This document shows positions 31,819 to 43,645 of a stretch of 64,000 nucleotides of DNA, in pieces (position 1 is the stretch's first letter; each line of letters opens with the position of its first letter). The stretch is from Haliotis asinina (Eukaryota; Mollusca; Gastropoda; Lepetellida; Haliotidae): positions 27,482,249-27,546,248 of the forward strand of contig NC_090283.1 of assembly GCF_037392515.1 (NCBI RefSeq), given 5' to 3'. A program made the translations under genes and the position numbers. The notes below the pieces were generated by a model. That model saw only the letters and a program-made list of their open reading frames with translations. It had not been told where the DNA came from and made no database searches.

Positions 31819-33720
31819 AAAAGAAGCGCAATCATTAAACTAAATTCTTTGGTTAATTCCAGTTACACCATCCCATATAAAAGGACGTGATTGTATTAGC
31901 ATTTGGGTCTAAAGTTTACCCAAACAGGCATAGTTTTAAACATTTAGACATCTAATGGATAAAGCTAGAATGGACACATCGTGATGGTTTCATGGGTATT
32001 CGTGGCTGGTGAGTCAATAATGAAACATACAACACAGTTATGAAGCACACAGCTTAATAGATGGGTTTTTGCACTGAGCGACTTTTCAGTTTTGCTTCTT
32101 ACACATTTATCGACCTAAACGTAACATAACCAAGTGACGAGGAGTTAAGCTGCGCTTCAACACTGAACCCGGCTATGACGACCTTCACAACAGGGCGACG
32201 CGACATATATTTACTGTACAATAACCAGAGAACAGGTGGTTTGATTTTTTTCACAGAATTTTCATCAATACTGTGGTAAAGCATACGTCACCAGAACAAC
32301 TATCGTTACGTTTATTGTACGAGGACATATCACTGATGGTAAAATTTGAAGCAACACCTGATTTGATGTGATATAAGTAGAAACAGTGTAATATACACTG
32401 TGTTATAGTAGCAGTGTGACATGGACTGGTAATTTGGCTATGTCAGGGATTAGACCACATGCACGTGCATTGAGTGGTTTTCACGTGCATGCAGAGAAAA
32501 TGGCTTAAAAATCTATAGGCCCTGAATGAAATCTGCAGACTACATTATACGCAGTTTTACGCTGTTTCTACAAAATCAAGTGGAGTCTATGGCACATGGA
32601 GGGGTTTTTATTTGTAAGACTGATGTAGACATTCCTTCGCCAAAGCGCTGACATACCCGGAAAACTAACTAAGTTATCATAGCATGATGGATCGTGTATG
32701 ATTCCTGAATGTTAACAAAGAAAAAAAGGGAAATATTCCACTTGAAAAATAATTGACAGATAATTTACTGACGGGCCACAAGGGCCTCCACATATCTGAA
32801 ACTGCGGGCCTGATACCATAGCAACCGGCGTTGGGCCTCCGGGTCGGTGGTTATTTCGAACGCTGGCTTCATGCCATAACAAAAATACATTACTCGGGAC
32901 AGGTTTTATTGGTAGAAATCACACTTAATTAAACAGGTCTCAAATAATGGAATTTTCATCTGTCTAAAAAATGATTTCATATGTTTTTTACGGTAATATT
33001 GGTATTTCTATGGTAACGTCACACTGTGCATTGTTATATATTCAGTTTAGTTGTATAATGTGTCAAGTTTATTGTATTGATCAGACCTTTTCATGCTGTT
33101 CTGCATTCTGATTCAAACACAAATTACAACCTCTTGTGAAATATCGGCACGTACATGCATATATTTAAGCAAAAATATAAATAATATGTAGCAAAGTAAC
33201 CATGCATATTTTTACTCTAAGCCTCCCCCCCAAGAAAAAAACCGCTTGATCAGTTATGTTATCATTATGCTTTAGAAAACATTGATTCATTAAAAAACTC
33301 CAGAAGCTAAATAACTGAATGACAGAGTCTGTCGTCATTAACACCACACACATTGCTCAAACATTTCACTTAATTACTCCACTGGGTCATCGAAAAATAT
33401 GTCCGCGAAACCTCCCGTGTAACAATGGAACATGTGGGAGTAGTAGAAGGAATGGTGGGTTTGGACCATACCCATATAAGCCATATATTCGCTAATAACG
33501 CGAATCTAGACCCCTTTTTCACAAACTCCGAAACAACAGACACTGCCCGTCTGCTTTCACATAAAATGACTTTGGGGTCTAAAAATTCGCTTCTCTGTGT
33601 GTTTCAATCTCTATAGTAGGTGGATGATCCCAAAACACGATAAAGTCTGCGCTGGCTGACACCTAATTTCACACATAGTATGACCATACTGTAACATGGC
33701 TACAGTGTGTAGCTGAAAAA
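31819..33720. other. Intergenic sequence without visible features
   Basis: AT-rich. Forward frame 33425-33616 (begins MEHVGVVEGMVG) borders the Polinton remnant but is not recognised. No satellite or SINE seen. Confidence 0.35.
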
Positions 33721-34085
33721 GATAGCGCGCCATTCCGGGATATGACAGTATTCTCGTACGAGGAAACCTGAGTTACTAGATTTATTAGGGGTAAAAACTC
33801 AAAAACCTCCTACTGTGAAAGAATTAATGAAGGAAGCGCGCCAACGTGGTATGCTAGTGTATTCACATATGAGGAAGTCTGAGCTTATCGAATTACTAAA
33901 GGAACAAACTCCTAAAGAATTACAATTCACGCCTACTGAAGTGCTTTTGGAAAATATTTGCGGGGTTGGAAGATGGAAGTTCAAAGAGATATAAACTTTG
34001 AAGATTAAAAGATTTATTTTATAAAGTGAACGAAGAACTGAATGATTTAAGAGGTACTAAATTTCAACTCACATTTACTCATTAA
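33720..34085 (+). pseudogene. Polinton polymerase-region N-terminus with two SAP/Rho-N-like repeats
   Basis: Forward frames show two short repeats of one pattern. The first is near 33726-33800 (QYSRTRKPELLDLL, with a stop just before it). The second is at 33812-33895 (ARQRGMLVYSHMRKSELIEL). The pattern R..G...YS..RK.ELI.LL is the SAP/Rho-N-like DNA-binding motif found at the N-terminus of Polinton polymerase-type polyproteins. A segment near 34026-34080 (NEELNDLRGTKFQLTFTH) also fits that region, after a frame change. The similarity stops at about 34085, where a perfect hairpin begins. Confidence 0.6.
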
Positions 34086-34101
34086 CACATTAACTCACAT
34101 C

Positions 34102-34147
34102 AGAGACCATATAATAGATAGTCTATATAATCTATTATATGGTCTCT
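34102..34147. repeat. Perfect hairpin, 18-bp stem and 10-base loop
   Basis: AGAGACCATATAATAGAT is followed after ten bases by its exact reverse complement ATCTATTATATGGTCTCT. It sits at the point where Polinton similarity is lost. Confidence 0.95.
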
Positions 34148-34149
34148 GC

Positions 34150-34790
34150 TCACATTAAGCCACTTCACTGCTCAACACCTGGAACCCAGTGCTGATTGCC
34201 TGGCTGGCTGTGGCAAGACTAATTAGGGCTATTCACGCCTGATATCCCTGGCAGGTTTCGGATATTACAGGAAACTGTCTCGTCATACGACCGAGTCCTG
34301 ATTGTTTAATTGTTTAGTTGCGTTGTAAAGGTATATGCTGAAAGAAAGCAGGAGTAAATACAGGTATATATATATGTAACGTTTTACGCAATTTTATAGC
34401 ACTTTGACTTGTAGACTTTTGGTGGCGTGTGCATGTGTATTTTTTTAACACATCCTTTTATTCTTTGTATGTAAGACATACTTAAACAAATTGTGCCTCT
34501 CTTATCATTTTGTGACGTTAACTTGTTCAAAACATCTATGTCAATGGCAGTAAAGAAGAATTTACGCACATGACTAATAATCTTCTATGAAAGAAGCGTT
34601 TTCGCTGATATGTTGCTAGTGTATACTGAGTATTTTAAGGTAAGGACTAATAAGCTAGAGTGCGACTTAAATGGAACAGATTCACAGTTTGTCTCTTTGG
34701 TTCATCTAGATTTAATGCAGAAAATATACGTTATCACACGAACATACATGTATGTATATATTGTATAATGGTATTCCTTGCACACACATA
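34150..34790. other. Unassigned sequence within the Polinton span
   Basis: No recognisable protein or repeat. A short (TA)n run lies near 34363. Confidence 0.35.
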
Positions 34791-34857
34791 AGCTGGCCAT
34801 CAACGACTTCAAGAAAACCTGTACAAACTAATGAACAACTCCGTATTTGGCAAAACG
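34791..34857 (+). repeat. Second copy of a polymerase motif-B segment
   Basis: 67 bp nearly identical to 38413-38480 (two substitutions and one missing A). It includes the codons for the conserved NNSVFGKT motif of the family-B polymerase. It is isolated, with no polymerase similarity on either side. Confidence 0.85.
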
Positions 34858-36585
34858 TCATGTGATTTTGCGTCATCAAAGTTCCCGAATAGCACATTTT
34901 GTATCTCAACAGTTCAATATAGTGGCTGGTTTGTTACCTATGACCAATTGTATCATGAGATACCTGTCACATAGGAAATGACAGGTGATGGGGCATGTGC
35001 TAAATTTCTGAAGAGCATGTTCGGCCACTAGACAGCTTGGACACAGATTGACTATTGGTTAGATCGTTGACCAATTGACATAGTGGATTTCAGCTTTATC
35101 AACTCTAGCGATCATGAAAAGGTTTGCATATCATGAACATACATAATCGTAAGGATGCCTGAAATGTACATGTAGGACTAACTAGCACTTTGACGAGTTT
35201 ATTTTTCTTTAAAGCGCTCAAAGCACTACAATCCGATTATTTTTACCCCGGATAACCCAATCCAACCATTGAGTAGAGATAGTATATATTTGCATATACA
35301 TATTGCGCACACTACTTGTACATCAAACATAATGGCTTGCTGAACATTTCAATATAATCTGCACATTGTTACGAATAAATATCACAATTCAAGTACATGC
35401 ATTGTAGAATTCAAGAAAGTTACATGATACTGATTTATTGTGATGTACACACTTGCAGTTGAATCTCCCCAAATATTTATGAAGATGGGCATACTTATAT
35501 TTTGACAATGGGTGTGACTCCACAAAACAGGTTGACCAATGATATAACAGCACATTAGTTTGTTTTACACTTGTCATGGGACAAAACTTTACCTAGACAT
35601 GCATTCTGCCACAGGCTGTTATTGTGACGTTGAAAGAGGTGTTCACAAGTCATATCTCATTTAGTGTTGTCTGATTGAATGATTATACGGATCAATTCCA
35701 TAACTGATATATTATCCTCCTTTTATTGACGATGGATCTGATACATGTGATCATTACACAGGATAAGATAATTACAGAGATCAAATACAAACGTTTCTTA
35801 CACAATGCTTATGTAAATTGCATTGAAAAATCACATTTCAAACAAGCATGAAACAGCTTGAACAAAATACCCCAGTTACCTTTGTATGGTTTATGTGTAC
35901 TATATATGTATATTATGAGTAGATGCAAGAGTTATCACTTCATATTCGATTATGTATTATTGTCAACTTTAAAAATCAATAGTCGCAAATGAATTAGGTC
36001 TAAATTAGTAACTTGGTTTATTTAGAATCAACACGAACATGAGTGAAATACAGCATTGCTATTTATGTCTACAATTCATTATATGGATTATTACAACGAA
36101 TGAATGATTTAATTTAGAAGAAGGTTTTTGTCGCCGTTAATTCAATCAGTGTGCAAACATAGTATCTTAGTATTCACTCCCAATGAGGAGTAACAAACAC
36201 TTACCTCCTGTAACAACATCTCATAATCCCCTTTCTCGCAGACATGTGTTCATTTCCCAGTATAAGCCCCGACATTGCAAGCAGTTGTTATCAAAACACA
36301 TTAATAGTTCTTCTGATTAACACAGAAAGTAATCTCTCTCATAAGAAAAGCTAATCTTTGATCATTACTGCTAAATTGATTGAAATAATATTTACAGAAC
36401 GAATTTAAAATGTAAAACACATATGCAAGTCTCTCGCTGAATGAGAGGTGCTTTCTATTACCCCCAATATGTGGCTCTCGTTGTGAGAAGCTAATGAATT
36501 TGCTGCACATATGCGTTTCTTGGCCTAAATGAGCTAATGATGACACTAGAGAAACAACAGGCAGCTGGAGCTACTGAATACACAA
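34858..36585. other. Unassigned sequence between polymerase parts
   Basis: AT-rich, no recognised domain on either strand. It separates the N-terminal repeats from the HNH-like finger and could be a deletion/insertion scar or a foreign insertion. Confidence 0.35.
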
Positions 36586-39240
36586 ATGTCTTACAAGATG
36601 AAGAGGAAGTGTTTACAAAATGAAGAGGAAGAGATTATGAATTTGTGCAATAAAACCCCAGTGTGTTTGACCCAAGCAGATCGGAAAGCCTACATCAAAA
36701 GCACACATTGTCATGTTTGCTGTAAACCTCTGAATGGTGATTCAGTGCGAGATCACTGTCACGTGACAGGAAAATACAGAGGTACTGCCCAAAATGAATG
36801 TAATTTAAAATTAGGAGATAAACATCATGTGTTGGCCAATTTCCGGGTGTTATTGAGTATTTGAAGCACGGGAATGTTCCATTTGAAACCTCCGGCTGAT
36901 GCCCGGAAATTGGTCAACACATGATGTTTATCGACATTGTAAACACAAAAGTAAACCAAAGGGTTTGACTGTCTGCACTCGTTTACATCGAATACGGATA
37001 CAGCAGTGAAGTGTCATCAGCTGGCCGTTTCAGCTGGTTCCCATGGTAGCATCTGGAGTTGCTCATTTGTGACGTCATTCTAACTTTACGTCACAATCTG
37101 ATTTGAATGACGTCACCACTGTTGATGACACAACAAAACAATTGTTTACGTGTCAATACGCGGTGAATAGTCTTTCAGTTTCCGGGAATCTAATACCATT
37201 TAATCATGTTTTTCAACCAATCGGAGTACAGAACACAGTAACTTTTGGTTTACAATTGAGAATAAACCCTAAACTTATTCATATCTCAGTGGTGTTTCAC
37301 AATTTACAAGGGTATGATTATGCAAGCTATTTCAAAGGTAAAAGGCAACATATCCTGTATCCCAAACAACATGGAGAGATACATAGCCTTTTCATTAAAC
37401 AGGTTGAGATTCATAGATAGTGTTCAGTTTCTGTTGTCGTCTCTAGACAGTTTGGTCAAGGCTAATAACCCAGATGATTTGGTTATGACTAATCGTTATA
37501 CAGAGGAGAAAACTAGATCTTTGCTGCTACATAAGGGTATTTACCCGTACGAATATATGGATGACTGGTCTAAGTTTAATGAAACAGAGTTACCTCCCAT
37601 TGGTCGCTTCTATAGCAAGCTGACTGACGCGTCTGTCTCGCAAGATGATTATTAATATGCGAAAAATGTATGGGAAAAACTAGGCTGTACGAATCTGGTT
37701 GATTACCACGATTTATATTTGAAAACGGACGTGTTATTGTTGGCTGATGTTTTCGAGATCTTCAGAAAAACGTGTTCGAAGCAATATGGGTTGGATCCCA
37801 CATGGTATTATTCAAGTCCTGGGCTATTGTGGGATGCCTTACTGAAGAAAACAGATATTGATATGCATCTGTTTATCGAGAAAGGGTTATGCGGGGGTAT
37901 TTCTATGGTATAAATACGTTATGCTTAAGCTAACAACAAGTATGTGGAAGACTATAACCCTAAGAAACCTACAAACCACCTACACTATCACGATGCTAAC
38001 AACCTATATGGCTGGGCTATGAATCAATATCTACCGACAGGGGTATTCAAATGGGTGCCTGAGAGTAATTTTCAATCTGTTGTGAGGGTATTCTCCACTT
38101 CTGATAAGGGCTATATACTCGAATTATCCGGAGGAATTGCATAGATCTCACAATAGTTACCCCCTGGCACCCAAACGGTTGATAGTTAACCAAGAATGGA
38201 TGTCCAACATATCCTGCTTGGGGGTATGGGGGTCTCCCCTTTTGAGAAACTGGTACCGAATTTGATGAATAAAACGAAGTGTATCGTTCACTATCGTAAT
38301 TTACGGCTGTATCTATCACTGGGTATGAAGCTGACTAAAGTAAATAGAATACTGAAGTTTGACCAGAGCCCCTGGATGGAACCCTACATCAGGATGTACA
38401 CGGACCTGTGAAAGCTGGCCATAAACAACTTCAAGAAAAACCTGTACAAACTAATGAACAACTCCGTATTTGGCAAAACGATGGATAATTTACGAATTTT
38501 CGTTAATGTGAAGCTAGTCCGATCAAGCGAGGAAGACAAGCTCAGGAAACTGATAGCCAGCCCTGTGTACAATAGAAGCGCTATTTTCGATGATGACTTG
38601 GCAGTGATACATATAAAAAAGTCACATTAAACTTAATCGACCGGTCTATGTCGGTATGAGCATTCTAGACCTATCCAAACACCTGATGTATGACTTCTAC
38701 TACTAAAGGACCAGTACAGTGACAGGTGTGAAGTTTTGTACACACGGATACTGATGCATTGCTTATGGAGATTCAAAACGAGGACGTGTACGAGGATATG
38801 AAATCCAATATGTATGACACCAGTGACTACCCGAGAGACCACACTATGCACAGTCAAGTCAACAAGAAGGTCTTAGGTAAGATGAAGCATGAATGTGCTG
38901 GCACACAAATTGCTGAATACGAGGGGATGAGACCTAAGATGTATCGAGAAAGCAGACGATGCTGAAATAAGAAAGGCTAAAGGTATGAAAAAGAATGTAG
39001 TAATACGACATATCAAGCATACCCTCTACAAACAGGCCCTATTTGAGAAAAAGACGCACAAACACCAGATGGACACACTTTGTAGTGACGGGCATAAGAT
39101 ATACCGATTGACTTTGAATAAGACGTCTCTATCACTGATCGATACAAAACAATGGATAGCCCCGGATGGTGCCAATAAGTACCCATTGACAATTATAAGG
39201 TGCAGTTCTCATTTTTGGTATAATAATTTGTGTAATTAGT
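36586..39240 (+). pseudogene. Polinton protein-primed DNA polymerase B, broken
   Basis: Forward frames carry the enzyme in order. An HNH/endonuclease-VII-like finger at 36706-36816 (CHVC...VRDHCHVTGKYRG...CNLKL) comes first. VVFHNLQGYDYASYF follows at 37290. The exonuclease/TPR region is at 37380-37900 (YPYEYMDDWSKFNETELPP, YHDLYLKTDVLLLADVFE). Palm motif A is near 37995 (DANNLYGWAM). Motif B is near 38450 (NNSVFGKTMDN). Motif C is near 38748 (DTDA where DTDS is usual). The thumb is at 38985-39190. Breaks: a stop at 37653, stops at 37911 and 37925, several frame changes (about 37345, 38130, 38630, 38740) and a 440-bp insertion at 36817. It cannot encode a working enzyme. Confidence 0.85.
36817..37255. 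mobile_element. About 440-bp insertion inside the polymerase, starting with an inverted repeat
   Basis: Polymerase similarity stops after CNLKL (36816) and resumes with RINPK (37256). The inserted DNA begins with a 31-bp arm at 36817-36847 whose reverse complement lies at 36902-36932 (30 of 31 match). It also contains two TGACGTCA palindromes (about 37072 and 37108). Its nature is unknown. Confidence 0.5.
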
Positions 39241-39271
39241 CTAATAGTTTAACTATTAACACTGTCGCCGC

Positions 39272-39664
39272 TTAACCAAGTGCCACGAAGGTCAACTCAC
39301 GATCTTTCTGACCCTCTGAATGAGTGTAATACTGAGATATCGATGGGGTATTGCCTAATGGTTCCAGTTGTTTACCAGTTAACACATAGTATTTTTTCAT
39401 AGCTTTGTCGACGTCCTTGAAAGTTCTAACGGCATGATTTTCACGTTGGAGTTGATTATTAATGAAATCTAGTCTCCTCATTCGTCTCATAGTGTATTCA
39501 GCCTGTGCGGACTGTAGTTTGTCTATGGCTATATTGTGTTGTTTTTATTCCGCGTCTACCTCAGCCACGTTTGACTCTCTCCATTGAGAAAAATGAAAAT
39601 TACTCCCAGGAAATGCTAGGGCATTCACAAGAGCCCCACCAACCATCATTGTAATCGTCGCCAT
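39272..39664 (-). pseudogene. Polinton-associated small protein with hydrophobic N-terminus and coiled coil
   Basis: Read leftwards from 39664. It starts MATITMMVGGALVNALAF, a membrane-like segment, followed by a charged helical part (RRLDFINNQLQRENHAVRTF) and YYVLTGKQLEPLG. This combination is familiar from uncharacterised genes of cnidarian and molluscan Polintons. One in-frame stop (TAA) near 39546 separates the two halves, which otherwise stay in frame. Function unknown; a minor virion or membrane protein would be a guess. Confidence 0.55.
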
Positions 39665-39719
39665 ATTACGGCAGCATCCATCTTGTATAATAATAATATT
39701 ATTATTATTTGTTTTATTA

Positions 39720-40136
39720 AATTTACAATGCTTTGCCGTGATGATCGATGCTGTCACAGGAGCTAGATACATACCGTATTTGTGATACAAACCACAACTG
39801 AAGTAGCTCAAGGCATTATCGATAAATGGGTCCTTCTCTAAGTCCTCCCACAAACAGGGTCGACGTTCCCATGGGATGGGTAAAAAGTGCGACGCTATGC
39901 CTGTGTAAATCTGGGTAATAGTAGAACCTATAACTTTTGTCATCTCGGCCCTGATTTGTGTCTCATACCTAGTGTATAATTGTTTTACTTTACTGAATTT
40001 TATCAACAGTGATGTTTTCTCCTAAATGCTGTTTTCCATTACCACCCATGACTAGTGTTATCAGTCTGTCACACTGCTTGTTGTCCTTTTTTTCCTCTGC
40101 GACTAACATCTGCTCTAGTAATTCACCACACTCCAT
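39720..40136 (-). pseudogene. Polinton-associated conserved protein
   Basis: Starts at 40136 with MECGELLEQMLVAEEKKDNK and has VMGGNGKQHLGENITVDKI. After a frame change near 40000 it continues YTRYETQIRAEMTKVIGS, then LEKDPFIDNALSYFSCGLY and KYGMYLAPVTA. It matches a family I recall next to Polinton capsid genes, of unknown function. A short AAT repeat at 39690-39715 lies beyond its C-terminus. Confidence 0.5.
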
Positions 40137-40439
40137 TTTATAATATAGTACTCTAGTTTTTATTTAAAAAAATAATAACCAGCAAACACTAAACACATAG
40201 AGATAAAGGTTAGATTACACACGACTAGAACTTCAAAAACAGACATTTTACTAAAAATTACTAAACTATTAATAGAAATTACTAAAACATTACTAAACAT
40301 TACTAAAATTTACTAAAACATTACTAAGCACCCATATGCTGTGATTTGCGTGCAGACCAGAGAAGGCTAAATATGATAGCATGTCTCTCTTTTTTGTTAG
40401 ATGGCTTGCACGATCTCCCATTGTCTATATTAAGTTGCG

Positions 40440-41600
40440 CGTCCATAATTACATATAAATATAATTTTACTTTTACCAGATGTTTTAGCCTTCTTCGTAG
40501 TTGAATGGTTATACCCTCACTTCCATTGTCGAGACGACGCCCACTACTGGGTGGAGTGTTATCATCTGTCGATCTCATATCCAACTACAACGAGTACTTT
40601 GTGGTTAAGTAATCACCGATATTCACGGAGTATAGATCCAGTTCACTGACCACGTTGTCGACTATTGAGTTTCGTTTGATCGCCAGTAGCTTCATTATTT
40701 CTTCCCACTGCTCTCATTCCATGGCTAAATGACTGATTAGGCACTCCCTCTATGGTCACTTCTACTTTAATGATTTCTGGGTTGAAAATCTTTTCGCTGT
40801 CTCTTATGAAATCGTATTCCTCTACGGGTATGATTAAAATACCTTTCATCGATCAAGCCGGCACGTTCATGTTGATATTCCGTATGGTGCCGCTCTTAGC
40901 ATGTATTATCTTTCTGTGTCGCAGTATCCTGTCATACAGGATGGTCATTTTTCCAGAGTAATGATTTTGAATCTGCCGGGCAAGATCCAGTCTAGTCACC
41001 ATGTCGAACACTAATGAGATGTTGTCGATGTTGTCGATGTTGTCGTAACTACCCTCATCACCGCCCAGTGTACTCACGACTTTGCTGCAATCATTGAACG
41101 AGAGTTCGTATTCCAGCCTGTCGCCCAATGCAGCTTGGTAAAATGGCGCATGTACAGTTAGCAACTCAAAGTCTTGTGGGATACAAAACCTATTCCCATA
41201 CGCTTCAGCGATTGCTTTTTACTATGTGGTATTTTGGATGTCTCATCTGATGTGAAGGCCTACCTGATACGTAACCTATTCGATTTTCTGCTGCCAATTC
41301 TCTGGTACGCGCTGTTGGCGCATTCTCCCACACTTTCCCATAGGTCTGTGTAACACTAATACACATCGCTGTTGTCCATACTAAGCACCTCGTTACCGTT
41401 AATTTTTATGGTGGTCGCCCCACATTATTCACGAGCTCACGTTTGTTTTTGTCCAAAGTCAACTTGATGTTAAACGCCAATCGTGCCGTCTCTGGCACTA
41501 TGACATCGTTCTCACTCAAGTTTGGAAATCTAACCAACAGTACTTGATTCTTGTCTATCTTGCTGGGGTGTGTTCCTAACAGTAACCGACTGGCTCACGG
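40440..41600 (-). pseudogene. Probable Polinton major capsid (hexon-like) protein, broken
   Basis: Reading leftwards, decayed upstream pieces near 41560-41180 precede the open segment 41164-40853 (starting LTVHAPFYQAALGDRLEYEL). Then come 40849-40643 (MKGILIIPVEEYDF, RDSEKIFNPEIIKVEV) and 40584-40440 (DDNTPPSSGRRLDNGSEG). The order and spacing fit the large capsid gene of metazoan Polintons. Known: Polinton capsids have a double jelly-roll fold like adenovirus hexon. Identification rests on recalled family similarity. Breaks: a TGA at 40853-40855 with the frame continuing open on both sides, and several frame changes upstream. Confidence 0.5.
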
Positions 41601-41700
41601 TTTTGACACTAAGCAGTTCTCTTAATCTTCGAAAAGGATTTAGTTTTCTAACCGTATGACATTATACATATTAATATTTAATATGATATAATTTCATTAT

Positions 41701-42830
41701 ATGGACGATATCCAAATGGATGATTTTGGAGCTACTGCTCCTCCTGACGATTATTACGACGGATTAAAAAATTGATAGAAACCACACCGACCCTCAGGGT
41801 CGAGACTATTCAAAGTTTACCATAGATGAAGGGCATTCTACGCCTTAAGGATAACACGGAGGTTGACGTCATTAACAGGTGCACTAGAAAACCACTTGCC
41901 TTGTCAACTCTAGTCAGTCGACATGGTGCTGATTTTATCCGTGAAAAACTAAACATGCAGGATTATGGTGGTGCAAAACCAAAGTGGGGCGTTGTGTGGA
42001 CAGCTGAGTGGTAGCGCCACACCCCTTACCCCCTAAAGTCGTTCAAGATCTGCAAGCTACCAGATCTGAACTTGTGGGTTTGGGGGATACACCCACTGAC
42101 ATTACACAGCGTGCTACAGAAGCGTCTGACAGCATAGAAAAACTGTTGAGTAAGTATTGGGATAAACCATTGCCTGGGTTTGAATTTCCAATGAGGGAAC
42201 TGTAGACAAAGCCTTGAAGAATGTACATGGAGAACTCGTGAACAACATGGGGAAACTGAACGAACTTGACGAGCACATCGCTAGTGAAAAAACAAACTCA
42301 GTGAAATGGAAGACGATGATATCAAGCGTCGTATCACGGAACGACTATGCAGTTTAGAAGACAAGAGACGTACACCACTGGAATCCACTTCCTCGAATCG
42401 TGAACAGCTTCGAACCTAGATCAGCCGCATTTGGAAAGAAATTGATAGAATACTTTAGCCAACATGATTCGAATATTGTTCCGTGAGCAAGGCATCACCA
42501 TTGCCAACGTTCTGACAGCATTGGGCTTCATCATATCGACTATTGTATTATCAGTGGGGGGCTCCATGGGGGCTACCCCCACACCCCCACGTGGTGGTGA
42601 CGTCAGAGACTGGATAAAAAACATCTGAAATCGCTCGGGAGGCCCTGGCTAAACTCGCTGGTAAGGCCGCAGAAGCCCTGCCTGGTATCCTAGGAAGTAT
42701 CGTCTCATGATTGCTCAGTACGCTGGGTAAAACTGCCACGTGGCTTGGTCAAAATCTGTGGGCATTCATCCTCGCCGTGGTATGGTGTACGTTGCAGCTG
42801 GAAGGGTTTTAACCAAATAAGACACAAGCC
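41701..42830 (+). pseudogene. Polinton-associated protein with acidic N-terminus and Ala/Gly-rich C-terminus
   Basis: Starts MDDIQMDDFGATAPPDDYYD (41701). It continues in pieces at 41826-42014 (KGILRLKDNTEVDV), 42008-42205 (VQDLQATRSELVGLGDTPTD), 42230-42420 (helical, charged) and 42620-42790 (EIAREALAKLAGKAAEALPG, then LGKTATWLGQNLWAF). The last part looks like hydrophobic helices. Several frame changes and stops, including TGA at about 42709. A recurring Polinton family of unknown function, possibly a virion component. Confidence 0.45.
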
Positions 42831-43576
42831 GACCGTGACACCTCCGACCACCAGCGCTGTTTTACGATCGATAAGTTGCTGATTGGCTGCCTGCATAGTG
42901 GGGGATACCCCCACATCCCCATATGTTGGTTTAACCCTTGGATAATAGAGAGTGGATCCTTTCGATGTATCCAGCATAATTTTTTTCCAATCATCACCTG
43001 GGCCTTGTTTAAACCTCCAAACGCAGTAATCCTTGCTGTCATCAAAAGCAAGTACCGGTCGTCCCACTCGTTTGTTTTAAAGTAGTGATACGACTTGTAA
43101 CCCCATTTGTAACCACATCGTAGCTGGCGAGAGCGAGAGACTGATTGTGAATGATATTAATTCCTAATCCTTGATTCGGCCCAGGTAAACGCCAGTCCAT
43201 CTTCGGATCGACATTACAAACTCGTTCGTATGCCCGTCTATCGTACGGATTGTTTATTGCATTCCATGCCTTATTCTGAGGTATTGGCGCGTTTATGTCT
43301 TTGAGAATACGTCTGATATGGTAGTACACGTGAAATATAAACACAGATTTACACAGTTCATCCCGCCTAGTGTCTGTCAACGTCAAGCCGCATCCAGTCG
43401 TTGCGCACCACACATTGATTCTGCCAGATTCTGAATTGATTCTGCCAGAATTGCATCTTATTGTTAAACCATGCATGTACCGTTTTCACATTTGTAACCG
43501 AAAACCCATAATGTTCAAACACACCCTTGAATTGGACTCTGAAATATGGACCATCTGCGGCAACCAAGATTTTCAT
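42705..43576 (-). pseudogene. Polinton-associated conserved protein with C-terminal membrane segment
   Basis: Read leftwards in three overlapping frames. 43576-43367 has MKILVAADGPYFRVQFKGVF, WFNNKMQFWQNQF and DWMRLDVD. 43476-43042 has FIFHVYYHIRRILKDINAP, NNPYDRRAYERVC and MDWRLPGPNQGLG. 43067-42705 has DWKKIMLDTSKGSTLYYP and a hydrophobic stretch TALVVGGVTVGLCLIWL. I recognise it as a conserved gene of cnidarian/molluscan Polintons; role unknown. Two frame changes break it. Confidence 0.5.
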
Positions 43577-43645
43577 ATGTGTGGAGTCAGAGGCATTTAT
43601 GTTGTTTTTTGTGTAACGTACTTATTATTATATATAATTTATAAT

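Noticed and set aside
39690..39715. Asn/Ile run at the C-terminus of the 39545-40006 frame
   Set aside because: It is a short AAT microsatellite read through, and the following residues belong to a different Polinton gene in another frame.
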